64,000 nucleotides of DNA, taken from positions 57,655,615 to 57,719,614 of the forward strand of contig NC_045443.1 in assembly GCF_002776525.5 (NCBI RefSeq), given 5' to 3'. Under the pieces are notes generated by a model. It was not told where the DNA came from, ran no database searches, and was given only the letters and a program-made list of their open reading frames with translations. The translations under genes and the position numbers were made by a program. This document shows positions 22,971 through 35,272 of the stretch, one piece after another (position 1 is the stretch's first letter; each line of letters opens with the position of its first letter). The DNA comes from Piliocolobus tephrosceles (lineage: Eukaryota > Chordata > Mammalia > Primates > Cercopithecidae).

Positions 22971-24700
22971 TTTGAATATAAACATACACACCCTTGATCT
23001 CTATGGGCTGAAACTGAATTGTATGCATCCCAGTAAGTTAATTTAATGAATTCCCACTGCTGTTTAGGGAGAAGTACATTGAGGACTGCACTGTTTGTTT
23101 AGGAAATACAATTTGCAAATATCTATCCTAAATATCTTTTTTCATGATACAGCTCAGACAGCTCAGAGATAGGCTTTGGTGACAAACTTATGGAGGCAAT
23201 GTGGTGGCAACCACTGTAAGGAAAATTGCATGTATTGTCCACAAACATTATTATACTAGGCTGGGAAGTTCTCTTTACTGCAATAAATCTCTTTAAGCCT
23301 TTGTAAATGGTACATTGTACTATGCAAGAAGCAGATTTCAATGGAAAAGATAAAATTTCTCGCTTTGTGTATATAACAAAAATTAGAAACATGCATTCTT
23401 CAAAAAGAAATGAAATCATGAGCTACATCGGCTGTGGCTGTAATGAACACCTGAGACCTGTAACTCCTAAGTCAAAAAGGTTATTGGTCTCTTCTTATAA
23501 GAGGTTGAAACATACGGCTTTCTTAGCATAAACTATTTTGTACTCATTTGGTAACTTCCAGGGCATTTTAATCCACTAGAAAATAGTGTAAATCTTTTAT
23601 TTTGTTTTTCAGGTTAGTTAAGGTATTTTTTATTTTTCGCAATTCATAGGTGATAATGAAAAGATCACTTGAACTCCATTAGATCCTGCACTTAAAAAAA
23701 AAAAAAAAATTGGTCACAGTCCCCTGAATAGAAACCTATAATATTTTAATAGTGCATTAGAAACCTATCTATACCTAGCTTAAGTTCTGCAAGTAAGAAA
23801 CCTGGCAGCACTGGTTTCCTCTTGAGGAATTCAGAGTCTCTCTTACTACAAAAGTAGTGGTCTCATGTGAGAAAGATGTGGACATTGCGTTTAAGATCGT
23901 CAAGGCATAGCAATATGGAGGCAATCATACAGAAAGCAAAAGGTGGAGAGCTGAAGATGACTGGTATTGTGAAATTTGAGAACAAAGGGATAGTACTTTG
24001 GAAGCCTATTAAATAGAAGAGAGAGCAGAGAACTCCACTGAGAACCAGAAATGGGGGAAGTATCTTTATAAAGGACCTATGTCTGCTGCCTCCTGGGATG
24101 CTCTGGCTTTATTTATTTATTCATTTTTGTCCACTCTGTTGGTTTCATGTTTAGATAAAGACTGATAAATAAATAATCTTTAGTTTGCTATAGCATCAGT
24201 TGATACTGTATTCCTTTCTATTGCCCTGTGTCAGGCCCTGAAGTTTGTATAACTGCTATCACAGTATAGCATATATTTTAGGTGAATATACAGGGGCGGG
24301 GGCGGGGCATTCTATGAACAAAGTATATATGGAAGCATGTTGGGTTCCCTTGCTTTTTCCCACAGCATAACTAAAAGTGGTAGTCTCAGACAACTCCCAG
24401 ATAGGCTTTAGTGCTAACTGTATCCCAATCTCCTTTTTCATTAAGTTTCTTAGGCCCTGAGCTCTTCTTGTTCTGTACCATTAAGATAGATGCCCATTGT
24501 GTTCCTACCTGGTGTCCTTAAGAAAAAACATCTTTTTTTCCTAATAGGTGAATTTATGTTCAGGCATACTTGCTGTTTCTCAGCATCCATGGATGAAATC
24601 TTTACAAATTTCAAAGCAATAATTCTGGTTAGCTCTAAGGTATTTATAGACATGCATAAGAATTTTTTCCCCTTTGTGGCCTGAGCATATCAAGCAAAGA
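22971..24700. other. Unassigned sequence
   Basis: Includes an A-run at about 23693-23709 and a GC-box-like tract at 24293-24308. Overlapping frames of up to 98 codons (minus, 23123-23419) show no known domain. Confidence 0.35.
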
Positions 24701-24795
24701 ATCAGAAGAGACAATTTAAGTAAACTGCCCAAGAGCAAATAACTAATGAATAACAGATATGAGATTCAAACCTAGACAACCTAGTTGTAAAATTT
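24700..24795 (-). mobile_element. MIR fragment, antisense
   Basis: 'aagtaaactgcccaagagca' and 'gatatgagattcaaacctag' correspond to the antisense MIR 'aagtaacttgcccaaggtca' and 'ggatttgaacccag' sites. Confidence 0.6.
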
Positions 24796-24839
24796 ATGAT
24801 TTAAAAAGTTCGTTGTACTTCATACTAATGGTCTTTCAT

Positions 24840-24922
24840 GACACTTCTCACAGCTGCAGTTTTACCTTTGTGCTTTCTTCATGGTAAGCACTCAAAGATT
24901 TGTTGAATAAATAAATAAACCT
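24840..24922 (+). mobile_element. L2 3' terminal fragment
   Basis: Ends with 'gtaagcactcaaagatttgttgaataaataaataaa', the sense L2 terminus with its short tandem tail. Confidence 0.6.
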
Positions 24923-25654
24923 CTATATACAGGAATGTGGAGCAAAGAATTAAATGAATATAGTGGCAGCTGATATTTAAGGAAAGCAGGTATGGGCATA
25001 CCAATGTAATGGTTTATCAACTACAGAGGATATGTGACGCTGCCAGGACACCGGCAGTCACTCAGGGTAAGCGAGATCAGGCGTAACACCATGCATATGA
25101 GCCATGGAAGTGGAGTTTAGGATAAATTTCATTTCCCAGGAAGTCAGTAAAGCTTACTGAAAGTTAGAAGTAACCTAAAATAGCTGAAATTGTATGAAAA
25201 CATGTACTTGCACTTAATAGAAACTATCAAGGACTCAATCATAAAATGAATTTATCAAGCCAGAGCCAGAAAAACAAGAACATGTATTTGTGTCTGAGTT
25301 GCAGTACTGTATTCACCTGCCAAGAAAATATTTGTTCTGAAAACCCAAGGAACCAGAGAATTGGAGCCAGACATCAATAATTTTTTAATGCATCATCTCA
25401 ATCTGGTATCACTGATAAATTCTTAATCAAATTCAATGTTTGTGGAATGGAAATTTCTGATAATTTGAGTTCTTGGTTAATTGCAAACACTTGCCTCAAA
25501 CATTTTTGAACAATTTCCAATATTACGTCACAAAAATGTATTCTTAATATCCTATGTCTTAATTGATTAGTAAAATAAAACACAATTTATTTCACTATAT
25601 TTTAAATATCGTTTATTTTTAAAGTACTGGTTAAGCTGAATCTCATTTATTATT
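24923..25654. other. Unassigned sequence
   Basis: A part at 25020-25110 has several CpG sites in an otherwise CpG-poor area. No element was recognised. Confidence 0.35.
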
Positions 25655-26130
25655 TAATTCATTCAATATTGACATTCATTAATCATTCAATAAGCAATTA
25701 TTTTGTTAGCTTCTGGGAATAAGATAATAAAAAATGTAGGCACTATTGCTATCCTCAAATATGCTACCTAGTGTGAGAGAAAGAATAAGATAGGATGTTG
25801 TAGTAGAGTGTGAAAATCACTTTAACAGGAACATTCAGGGTGCTGTAAGAACGTGTAAAGGAGTGCATGACTCATTCCAGAGTAGTTATAAAAAAGTTCC
25901 CAAAGAAAGTAACATTTAAACGATTATATAAAGCATGAGAGGAATTTGCTAAACAAAAATAGGTAGAATGTTCATGACAGAGAGGACAATGTAAACCAAA
26001 GCTAAGAAATGAGAACAATTCTAATGAGTTTGAGAAACTAAAGGAAGTTTACCATAAATAAAGTGTTGGTGATGACAAGGAAGGCAAGGCAGAGAGAACG
26101 GTGAGAGATTAAACTGTATGTATAAGAAAG
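25655..26130 (-). mobile_element. L2 LINE 3' region, antisense
   Basis: Begins like the antisense L2 terminus ('ttcattaatcattcaataagcaatt' for 'ttcattcaacaaatatttattgag'). It continues through 'gggaataagataataaaaa' to the inner stretch near 'gaggacaatgtaaaccaaagc', which echoes 'gggaacagcatgtgcaaagg'. It is strongly diverged but ordered. Confidence 0.6.
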
Positions 26131-26544
26131 AACAGATCAAAATGCTAACGAATCCTATACCAGTTATATTTAACAATATCCAAATGTCAACGGATGCTAC
26201 CGAAGGTGTAGTAGAGTGAGATAGTTATAAAGTATCTGTTTTAATTGGTGAAAGGACAGTGACAAGTGGAAATTTTTTACAGAGTGTTTCTTTAACACAA
26301 GGGGTCAGCAAAGGAGGCAGAGGATCCAAATCCAGAGAATTAAATGAAAAAACAATAGTGTGGCATTATAGAATCAGTACAAGACATCAAGTTGAATCAG
26401 GACTGGAAAGGATAAGGATACAGAATAAATGGAAGACATCAAGTTGAATAAGGTCTATAAAAATAAGAAAGTGAGTGATATTACATTTATATTTCATACA
26501 ATTTATTCAGACTTCAATATTGGAAATAAGAGAGCTAAACAAAA
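26131..26544. other. Unassigned sequence with a short duplication
   Basis: The phrase 'agacatcaagttgaat' occurs at about 26384 and again at about 26433. No family recognised. Confidence 0.45.
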
Positions 26545-26940
26545 TGTATTATATGCATACAAAGGACTATTACTCAGCCTTAAAAGGATGATTATCCTGT
26601 GACATGCTATAACATGGATCAAATTTGAAGAAGTTATGCTAAGTGAAGTAAGAGAGTGTCACAAAAATGATAAATACAGTATGATCCCACTTACATAATA
26701 TATCTAAACTAGTTTAATATATAGAAAATGAAAGTAAAATCATGGTTATCAAGGGCTGGCAGAGGGAAAATGGGCAGTTAACACAGTTTCAATTTTGTGA
26801 GGTTAAAAACTGTGCAGATCATTTGCACAAAAAAATGCAACTCTAGTCAAAACTACTAGAACGTACACTTAAAAGTGATTAAGATGGTAAAGTCTATGTT
26901 ATATGTTTTTTAATCACAATTAATAAATATTTAAAAAATA
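26545..26940 (+). mobile_element. L1M 3' end, sense, with A-rich tail
   Basis: Ordered landmarks are 'ggactattactcagccttaaaa', 'tgctaagtgaagtaagagag', 'tatgatcccacttacataat', 'atggttatcaagggctggcagag' and 'acttaaaagtgattaagatg'. This is the last 400 bp of an L1M-class element. Confidence 0.85.
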
Positions 26941-27844
26941 TGAAAGACACATACAACAATAATAAAACTCATGAAAATCCAGATGAGAAATCTGGTGACC
27001 TGACCCTGAGTAGCAGTCGTGTCTATGAAGAAAAGTCATCATATTCAATATTTTTTTTGAAGTAGAATCAATTTGACCCATGACATTCATTGCTCTAGGG
27101 AAAGTAAGATGCAGAATTAATTTGAGAAAGAAAAATTAATTTCACTTTTAAGGTATTGGGTTTAAAGTGTCCATCAGACATCCATTCTTATGGTTTCTGG
27201 ACCATAAGAAAAATGTTTTAGCCTTTGAAATAAAGCTGAGGGTCACCAACATTCAACAGTTACCAATATTATTTTAAAACAGACTTTTCCATGGCATTAA
27301 TTCACTGTAAGAATGATCCCCAATCTGAAGGCAAGAATCCTCTATGGGAGATAACATTGTGTAAAGTAGTGAAGAAGTGATATGTAATTTGGAAATGCCT
27401 CTTGATGAATTTGATCTAAGCCTTCTCCTTTCCAGTGGAAGATACATCACCCTCTTGCCATTTGAAATAACTGATTGATAGCAATTCAAACTATGGCAGG
27501 AGATGAGCTTATTTAGTAGAATTTTATTGAATGAGAAAAGAGCTAGGGAGAGAATCCTGAGGCACATTAAAATGTAAGAAATGAGTAGAGGAAAAAGTGT
27601 CCTTTGTTTCGAATAGAATTCCAAAGCCCCAGTTCTTTTCTCTAACTTTTCTCTGTAGCAGCTTGTTTTACAACTGAGGTTAAATAGGGGTAAAAATTAG
27701 GAGAAAAGATAGTCTGGGGGATTGGGGAAACACAAAATTCTATAAACAGTTGTCTTTGTTTTGCTTTATTTTGTGTTTGTTTGTTTTGCTACTCTTCCTT
27801 CTTTTCAACCCATGGAATGAAAAGCCAAATGGTGACAATGCTGC
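26941..27844. other. Unassigned sequence
   Basis: The minus-strand frame 27274-27624 (116 codons) is the longest here. It has no recognised domain and lies in repeat-poor sequence. Confidence 0.35.
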
Positions 27845-28350
27845 CCCAGTGGGGTACACCAAGGTGCTCCAACAAATTCACAGAGGTGCTGTCAAATAAA
27901 AATTGCACCAGATAAGTTCAGCAGGCAAGGAAGATTTTATTTAATACAATTGCAACATAGGGAGAGAGAGTGAATTCAGTGGGCTGGGGAAGGCAGATCC
28001 ATCCTTAATCTTGTGGGCATGATCTAATCAGCTTCCAGTGAATATAAAGCAGGTTGAAAAATGTGAAAATGAGAGACAAGTTGGTGGTGTGCCCTTGGCA
28101 GACTGGAGAGGCCTTAGGAGAGACTGAATGAAACTCTGCTGAACCAATATCCTATAGTGTGCCTTGGTCAGTTAAAGGAAATTTACTGAGGGCATTACAG
28201 GGGGGTTGGTTAATGTGATCAGGCCATCTGTGTTTGCTAACTGGCAGTTATTGAAGTGAGGCTTATATCCCCAGTCCGCTGACTCAAATGTTAATTAATG
28301 CTTTGTATCCCTGAATCCAATCAAGTTGACACTCAATATTAACCATCACA
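27845..28350. other. Unclassified, possibly LTR-like, higher-complexity block
   Basis: This 500-bp block is richer in G and C than its flanks. Read on the minus strand it has 'ctggggatataagcctcactt', an AAATAAAAT signal and balanced composition, as an LTR might. It ends with 'ccaatcaagttgacactcaa'. I could not assign a family. Confidence 0.35.
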
Positions 28351-28856
28351 ATTGTGGTAAGAAAAAATTTAATAAAATATTAAGAACAGAAGCCAAATTG
28401 CAATTGGTGAAGAATAATATGAAAAGAGGAAATAATGAGAAAAACATATACATGACTATAGAAGTGTGACTTTGAAAGTAATTAACTGGTGCTTTAACTG
28501 AACAAGAAATTAGAGTTAAAAGCTGTCATGGGATATGAAGTAGACATAATTCAATGTTAACTGGAAGAAACAAATAGAAAGGAAAATATTGATGCTTAGT
28601 TAGATATACAAGTATATATAGCATATCTTATATAACATATAAGTTCATTTTAATGGAAAAAATTATAGTTAATAAATTTTAAACATCTCATTTTATGTAT
28701 ATCATCAAGATATATAAAATAAAATGTTATTTTGTAGGAAAGAGGTAGAGTTTAGAGCTTTGATGAATGGGGAGAAATTTATAAAAAATACGTTGGAAAC
28801 ACTAGAGAGAGACTTATTTAAGAAAACACACTACTTGAAGACTGAATTGAGAGTAC
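28351..28856. other. Unassigned AT-rich sequence
   Basis: No feature recognised. Confidence 0.4.
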
Positions 28857-29223
28857 TCATATGGTTTGACTATGTTCCCACACAAATCTCATCTTGAACT
28901 GTAGCTCCCATAATTTCCACATGTCATGTGAGGAACCCAGTGGTAGGTAATTAAATCACGGGGGCAGGTCTTGTCCGTGCTGTTCTGATGATATTGAATA
29001 AGTCTCACAAGATCTGATGGTTTTATAAATGGGAGTCCCCTTGCACAAGCTTTCTCTTTGCCTATTACCATTTAAGACATCCCTTTGCTCTTCCTTTGTC
29101 TTCCACCATGATTGTGAGTCCTCCCCAGCCATGTGGAACTGTGAGTCAATTAAACCCCTTTCCTTTATATACTACCCAGTCACCAGTATGTCTTTATTAG
29201 CAGTGTGAGAACAAACTAACATA
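28857..29223 (+). mobile_element. THE1-type MaLR solo LTR, sense
   Basis: Starts TCATATGGTTTGAC (for TGATATGGTTTG) and ends with AGCAGTGTGAGAACAAACTAACATA. It contains 'ctgtagctcccataatttcc', 'aataagtctcacaagatctg' and 'tccccagccatgtggaactg'. A length of 367 bp matches THE1 rather than MST LTRs. The flanks AGTAC and ATTAC may be a 5-bp target duplication with one change. Confidence 0.88.
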
Positions 29224-29291
29224 ATTACAGGCAAAAAAATTTAATCCCAATTTTTAGAGTTGTCTTATTTTCCCCACCAGGGATCAGTGAC

Positions 29292-29752
29292 TGTATTAGT
29301 AATCTATTGCTATGTAACTAATTATCTTAATCCTTAGTAGTTTAAAATAACAAAATGTTATTATATGCCAGGAATTTGTGGGAAGCTTAGCTCTGTGGAT
29401 CTTGATCAGAATCTCTCATGAAGTTGCATTTCAGTCAGTTTCTGAAGAGTTGATGAAGGTTGAAGGATTCCCTTCCATGCTTAGGGCTGTTGCATGAGGC
29501 TTAGTGAAGCTTCCCCAGGATGACCTTTCCATATGGCTCTTCACAGCATGGATTTCTCCACACCAAGTGCTCATAGAGAAGATAGAGACAGAGAGAATGG
29601 AAGTTATAGTGACTTTATGATCTAATCTTAGAAGTTATATATTATCACTTTTGCCACATTCTATTTTCACACAGACCAATCCTAGTCTATTATGGGAGGA
29701 GACTGCATACCAAAAGCTGCAGATCTCCTGGGGGCAACTTAAGTCTAGAAAA
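29292..29752 (-). mobile_element. MLT1-type LTR (H-K range), antisense
   Basis: Ordered antisense landmarks are 'tgtattagtaatctattgct', 'aatctctcatgaagttgca', 'atatggctcttcacagcatg', 'gactttatgatctaatctta' and 'atcctagtctattatgggag'. This matches the MLT1J-like LTRs that end with 'gcagcaatagataactaata' on the other strand. Confidence 0.7.
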
Positions 29753-31079
29753 AGAGGATGTAGTCAAATCCACACGGAAGAATACTGGAGTTGCATAATA
29801 AAGGAGTCAAAATAGTGGAGTTGGGTAACTAAAGGACAGGAGTCTTAATTTATTATTTCAAGGATCAGAACGCGGGGGAAGGGACCTTCAATGGTTGTTG
29901 AATTGATGTGGGGAAAATATATTTGACAATGATTAAAATGGAATGGTTAAGTCAGGATAGCAATTGACATTGTATGGAAAGCAAGTCCATTAAGTTCTAA
30001 AGTCTTTATTCTGTTAGAAAAAGTGACAGAGTTTAAGACAAAGATAAGGAGAAGGTATTTTTAGTTAAGTGGACTAAGTCTGGAAGTAACAGCATTTAAC
30101 TATCACTGTCTACTCATGAGTAAGTAAATGCAACAGCCTGGAGGCATCAAAGCAGAAAAACTGTAGGTCACAAAGTTGGTGTTCACTGACGGTGGGACTT
30201 GAAAAGACTTCATGGAAAGCAATTTCTTCATCAACAGATCACTACTCATAGAAGAACAAAAATGAAGAGCCTGAGGATTTAGGGGAAACTATTATCCATG
30301 AAATAGAGTTTTCACAGAGCATGTTTTGTAGGATTAGAAAATATCAAATAAGAGTACAGCAAAGGTGCAAGGTAGAGTATAGGTACAGTGTGGTGATGGC
30401 CTAAAGGGTCTCAGACTGGGGAATGTTCAAAGATTAAAAGAATGTAAGACAAAGTAGATTTAACTGGCTGAGAACTTAATAAGAAAATTAATCTCAGCAT
30501 CCCATCAGCCCCTTGGTGTCTGAGAGTAGAGTGTGTAGGCTATAAAACTCCCTTTGAGTTTCAATCCTCTCGGGGTTCAGCTACATCCCTGGATGTTATT
30601 CTTCTAATACAGTTCAACTTGGTAGTAAATACAAATTCCCTGATATTTGGGAATTTTTATATGAAAATACCACATAATGCTCAGTAGTAGAAATGACCAG
30701 AATTTCTGTAGCAATGGTCAAGCCTCTAGTGTGTCATAAGACTCTGAAATAAATGCAAAGCTTAGTAAAACAATATAATCTAAATGATATATGGTTGAGG
30801 TTGGGGGAACAAACCTAATAGTATCAAGGAAAGATAAATCAATTGTGAAAGGTCAAAGGTATATTAATTCTACCTTATGCAAGTTTGTAACAGCTGGGAA
30901 TGATTTTTAAAGCCACTGACTTTCACTGAGCTAAGTATTTTTTAATTTGCTACATTATTAAACTTTTTGACAGTGGTGGTAGTAGTGAAAAAATGAAGAG
31001 AACTAATTTAATAATTATGTCCATTTTTAAAGGATAATTCAAGTACTCTATTAAAATATTCATCTCATAATAAGGCATT
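29753..31079. other. Unassigned sequence
   Basis: About 1.3 kb with no recognised element or exon. A small GC-richer patch near 29868 carries 'cgcgggggaaggg'. Confidence 0.35.
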
Positions 31080-31225
31080 CATTATTTTGACATATTTATA
31101 AACTGTAAGTTTCTTAGAGCACAAACTATGTTTAATTTACATTTATAGTTTTAGTGCCTAATATAATACCTAACCCATCACAGCCCAAAGTCAGTATGCG
31201 AGAGATAATTTTTATTATAAATTTT
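31080..31225 (+). mobile_element. L2 3' fragment, sense
   Basis: 'taaactgtaagtttcttagagcacaaactatgt' and 'tttagtgcctaatataatacctaac' align by eye to the L2 'gactgtaagctccatgagggcag' and 'cagtgcctggcacatag' sites. Confidence 0.6.
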
Positions 31226-32604
31226 AAGAAACAAAAACATCCAGTCAAACCTCTTGCTAAGTTACAACAGTCACTTTAAAAGCTAGAGGGAAAAAAACTA
31301 GACTGTTCACTTTGCTGACTCAGTGTTTATTCATTGTTTTTGTATTTATCTGTTTATGTGTGTGTTTTTCTGTCAATTTAGCTTCATTATATTTTGAAGA
31401 TTAGATTCTACCAAAGGCAATTGAAAACCGTTCCCACTTTATTAGGAAAGAGCTAAAAACCACCTTCTAATTTCTTTTAGAGATAAATATAAAGCATATC
31501 TGAAGATTTTATTAGTATCATTTTGCTATCATTAGTAATTACTTACATTAGTAAAATAACTAAGTTTAGGTAAATGTATGCAAAAAGTTGGCAATTCCCT
31601 GGGCTTATCTCTCTTCTAATATTTTCCTGATTTCATGAATTTTCTAATGTTGCAAACTTAATTGTGATGTAAATTAAATGAAAATAGGTTGCAGATTGTT
31701 TGGGAACTTGTATTTTTCAATGCTTAATGATCACATGGCAAACACATACATATGGATTTCTCTTAACCAGATTTTTTCAACGCATCAGTATTTTTATCAT
31801 TCCCACACCCTCAATCCCCAGCTTGGAATTTCAATAGGAAAATCAAGCCTATAAAATGAAAACGAAAATCAATCTTCTTTTGTTTTGGAACAAATTAAAT
31901 CCCCCTTCTCAAGTAATGATTTTTTACCTTAAAGCCATGATAACTATCTTGTTGCTCTGTCAAGGTTTCTCACCTCCTTATCTTACAACAGTTAACCTTA
32001 ATAATCCCCTCACTTTCAAACCCTTCCTGATTTATGGCTCTTTAAGCACTTCTGTTAAGCTTGATCATTTACTTACACTTGGCCTCTAATAGAGTCAGTG
32101 TCACTTTGAAGATTGTAAATGGATTCTGCTGAAATCAAGTTCTTCAGACACTCCTAGACCAATGTTTTGTTACGCTTTGTTTTTACCTTCTGGTAATTGA
32201 TATCTATGAAATATATTTTTATCATGTTTTTGTAGCTCCCTAATCGAAATGAAAAGACACTAAATTTGAAATTTCTTTTATCTGGTCCTCCAATGTTTGA
32301 TAATACTAAACACATAGATAAAGGGTGTGGTCTCATACTTTAAAATTACGTGTTTCAATGTGAAAGTTACATTTCCAAAGTCTCAAGGGAAGTTTCATGC
32401 TTAGCCATTTTATCTATGTGGATAGGTCAACTATTGTCCTAATCTTCTGTAGTATTTCCAGTCACTAAAGAATAATTGTACTACTTAAGTGCATGGCACT
32501 TATTATAGAACAATGCTTTTTTTTCAGACAATGAATCCCTAATTGCCCAATGGGAAAATGAGAAAAAACTTTTCTGGATTCACTTTAACCTTTATAACTA
32601 TCAT
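31226..32604. other. Unassigned AT-rich sequence
   Basis: No recognised element. The plus frame 31856-32089 (77 codons) is composition-driven, as far as can be judged. Confidence 0.35.
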
Positions 32605-32677
32605 TAGTTATAAATATATATATTTACATATTATATATATTTATTATATATATACATATATGTGTGTATATATATCA
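32605..32677. repeat. TA-rich low-complexity tract
   Basis: Alternating TATA and TGTG motifs. Confidence 0.9.
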
Positions 32678-32829
32678 TTTTACTTCTATGGAAGTTGCTG
32701 AACAGAACTTTAGCCAGATGAAGAGAAGTAAGGTTGTAATAAATTAAAAGTTGAGGGTTTTTTAATTCTTTTGTCTAAGATTAGACTAGCTATTGATTAA
32801 AGCCATTTCAGATCTCACAATGTCACAAA

Positions 32830-33045
32830 CAATAACAGTGGCACCTACTATTATATGAAATGAGTACAATATATGCTAAACACTCTACAAAGTATTTTAC
32901 ATGTTTTAACTTGTTTTAACTTTATAAAAATTCTATGAAGTGGGTATTATTAACCTTTTATAAGAGAAGAGGGAATATACTCTAAGTTAAGTAACTTGCT
33001 CAATATCACCATGACTGATAAATAGTAGGGCAGGAATTCTGACTC
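32830..33045 (-). mobile_element. MIR element, antisense
   Basis: The ordered antisense sites 'acactctacaaagtatttta', 'attctatgaagtgggtattat', 'aagttaagtaacttgctcaa' and 'gataaatagtagggcagg' cover most of a MIR. Confidence 0.75.
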
Positions 33046-33144
33046 GGATGTGTTGCATGTTATATTTATAAGCATTGTAAGTATAAGAGAAAATAAGTAT
33101 GAAGGAAAACACAAATCCTAGATACAGAGAGATTCTCAGAAATA

Positions 33145-33188
33145 GACAAACAAACAAACAAACAAACAAACAAACAAACAAAAAAAAC
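33145..33188. repeat. (CAAA)n microsatellite
   Basis: About ten CAAA units after 'aaatagac', ending in an A-run. Confidence 0.95.
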
Positions 33189-34040
33189 ACTTCTCAAGCT
33201 CAAGGAGATTGCTAACTTGCTTTTAAATAATAAATTGGTACAAAAGGAAAAACCTAGTTTCTGTTAAACTTTTAATACATGTTTATAATATATTTACATT
33301 CAATTGATGTTAAGGAAACATACCTTTATCAGTTCATAAATTGCTGTTAACATTTGGTATGATGCATATTTAAGAAAAACTATTACTACAGATTTATGAA
33401 AGTCATAACAGAAGGGTTTACAACAGTTGTCCTTGAACCTAAAGATGGCAGGACCGGAGAGAAGCTGCTATAAAAATGTTGTATATAATCACTTCCATGT
33501 GAGATTATACAAGCACTGAAAAGGGAACTAACCTACCGTCTCTGCTTTCATAAATAATTTAAAGAGGTCTATAAGTATTGATGACATCTATTTTGTTACT
33601 ATAAACTAAAAGAATTATAAGGCTGTAAAATGGATTCCAAGTCAAGGCTAGGAAATTAAAGAATCAATGAAATGTATATGAGAATCTGTTTCCATCAGAG
33701 GGCAAAGAACAAAGGCGTTAAAACTGTAGAATGAAAGGTTACAAAGAATTCTCCTCTAACTTTGCTTCTATAACTTCATACATAAGCTGGATTACAGAAC
33801 TGTACCATACTTTACAACAGAGCCCAGAGCAAGGAAAGAAGATATATTTGCAGTGAACAAAAAGAGATCAAGTGTTATTTTGTTTCATATCCTATAGTGT
33901 TGTTTGGTGTAGAAAATAATCTTTCAGAAGTAAGATTTGTACATGTTCATATTCTTCAAGACATGTAATTCTATTGTAGTTCTTATCTCCACTTTATGAT
34001 TATATATTAAATAGGTCAACAGATCTCAGCATTTCAACTC
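33189..34040. other. Unassigned AT-rich sequence
   Basis: Nothing recognised before the left member of the paired repeat. Confidence 0.35.
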
Positions 34041-34147
34041 TGAATAAAAGATTGGCTTGTGTCTCATTTATCTTTTTTATAAGAACACCAAAAAGAAGCT
34101 ACCATTAAGTCTCAGCAGTGACTTTTCTCATAGTTAATAGTGGAAAA
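34041..34147 (+). repeat. Left member of a diverged direct-repeat pair
   Basis: Related to 36144-36252, in the same orientation and about 2.1 kb away. Shared anchors are TGAATAAAAG, CTTGTGTTTCAT-like, AAGAACACCA, AAGAAGCT and CATTAAGT with CAGCAGT. Similarity appears to fade on both sides. The family is unknown. Confidence 0.75.
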
Positions 34148-34206
34148 ATTTCCCCAACCTTTGGAAATATATTAAGTACTTTCTAAGTGGCAATTAACTC
34201 TTATTT

Positions 34207-34504
34207 ATATATTTATTTATTTTTGAGACAAAGTCTTGCTCAGCTGCCCATGCTGGAGTGCAGTGGCCTGACCTCAGCTCACTGCAACCACTGTCTCCTG
34301 GGTTCAAGCGATTCTCCTCTCTCAGCCTCCTGAGTAGATGGGATTACAGGTATCCTCCATCATGCTGGCTAATTTTTGTATTTCAGTAGAGACAGAGTTT
34401 CACAATATTGGCCAGGCTGGTCTTGAACTCCTGATCTCAGGTGATCTGCCCATCTTGGCCTCCCAAAGTGCTAGGATTACAGGTGTGAGCCACCGCGTCC
34501 GGCC
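34207..34504 (-). mobile_element. AluS-like element, antisense
   Basis: Full dimer from TTTTTGAGACAAAGTC to CCACCGCGTCCGGCC. The target site TTAACTCTTATTT occurs at 34194-34206 and 34505-34517 without mismatch. The tail side has become a TTTA-rich string. Confidence 0.93.
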
Positions 34505-34794
34505 TTAACTCTTATTTTTTTCAGTTATTCAGCAAATAAGAAGTGGCAAATAACTTATCATATACAGACACCATAGTAATTAATTTAGTTTCAACTTTGC
34601 TCAAAAGCTATCTTTATTCAAGGTTTATATCTAAGTTTAAAGCTCATTAGGAATGACGAGCATAAAACTGTGATGAACTTTTATGTATTTTCTCTGTACA
34701 TATCAGTGCTTTCATAGTTAATTATTATTTATATCTAAGATATTCCATCCACTGATCAGTGAAATCAAATAATAGTTTCTGAATTTTGTCACGG

Positions 34795-35010
34795 TACAGC
34801 ATAATGTTTAAGAGGACAAATGCTGGAGTTACATTGCCTGGTTTAAATCTCAGCACCATGATTTATTTACTAAGAGGCCTTACTCAATTTGCCTAATCTC
34901 CCTATTCTTAGGTTTCCTCAACTTTCATTCCAGTATGCTAATGAATACCTACCTCCTAAAAATGTTGCTAGAATTAAATTTCTAAAATTATATATAGGTC
35001 TTAAGGCTTG
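34795..35010 (+). mobile_element. MIR element, sense
   Basis: 'acagcataatgtttaagagga', 'aatgctggagttacattgcctgg' and 'aatttgcctaatctccctat' follow the MIR order from its 5' end into the core. Confidence 0.7.
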
Positions 35011-35272
35011 TTTTAAATACTCTGGAAGGTTTCTAACAATAATCTATACATACAAATCTTTGCTACATGTATTGCTACACATTTAAGTATATACTATAAA
35101 TGTTTGCATACATTCAATTATATACTATAGACACATTTTCATAACTATACACTACCAATATCCATTCTTTTGCATATTTAACTATATAAATGTAAGAGGG
35201 ATTAAGTGGAGTATACCTAAATCTCTCTTTAGAAGTGGAGTTGAAAAGACTAGAAATAAAGCCAGCATTTTT

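Noticed and set aside
33147..33188. Regularly spaced repeats as a CRISPR-like array
   Set aside because: They are an uninterrupted CAAA microsatellite. No spacers exist, and the genome is mammalian.
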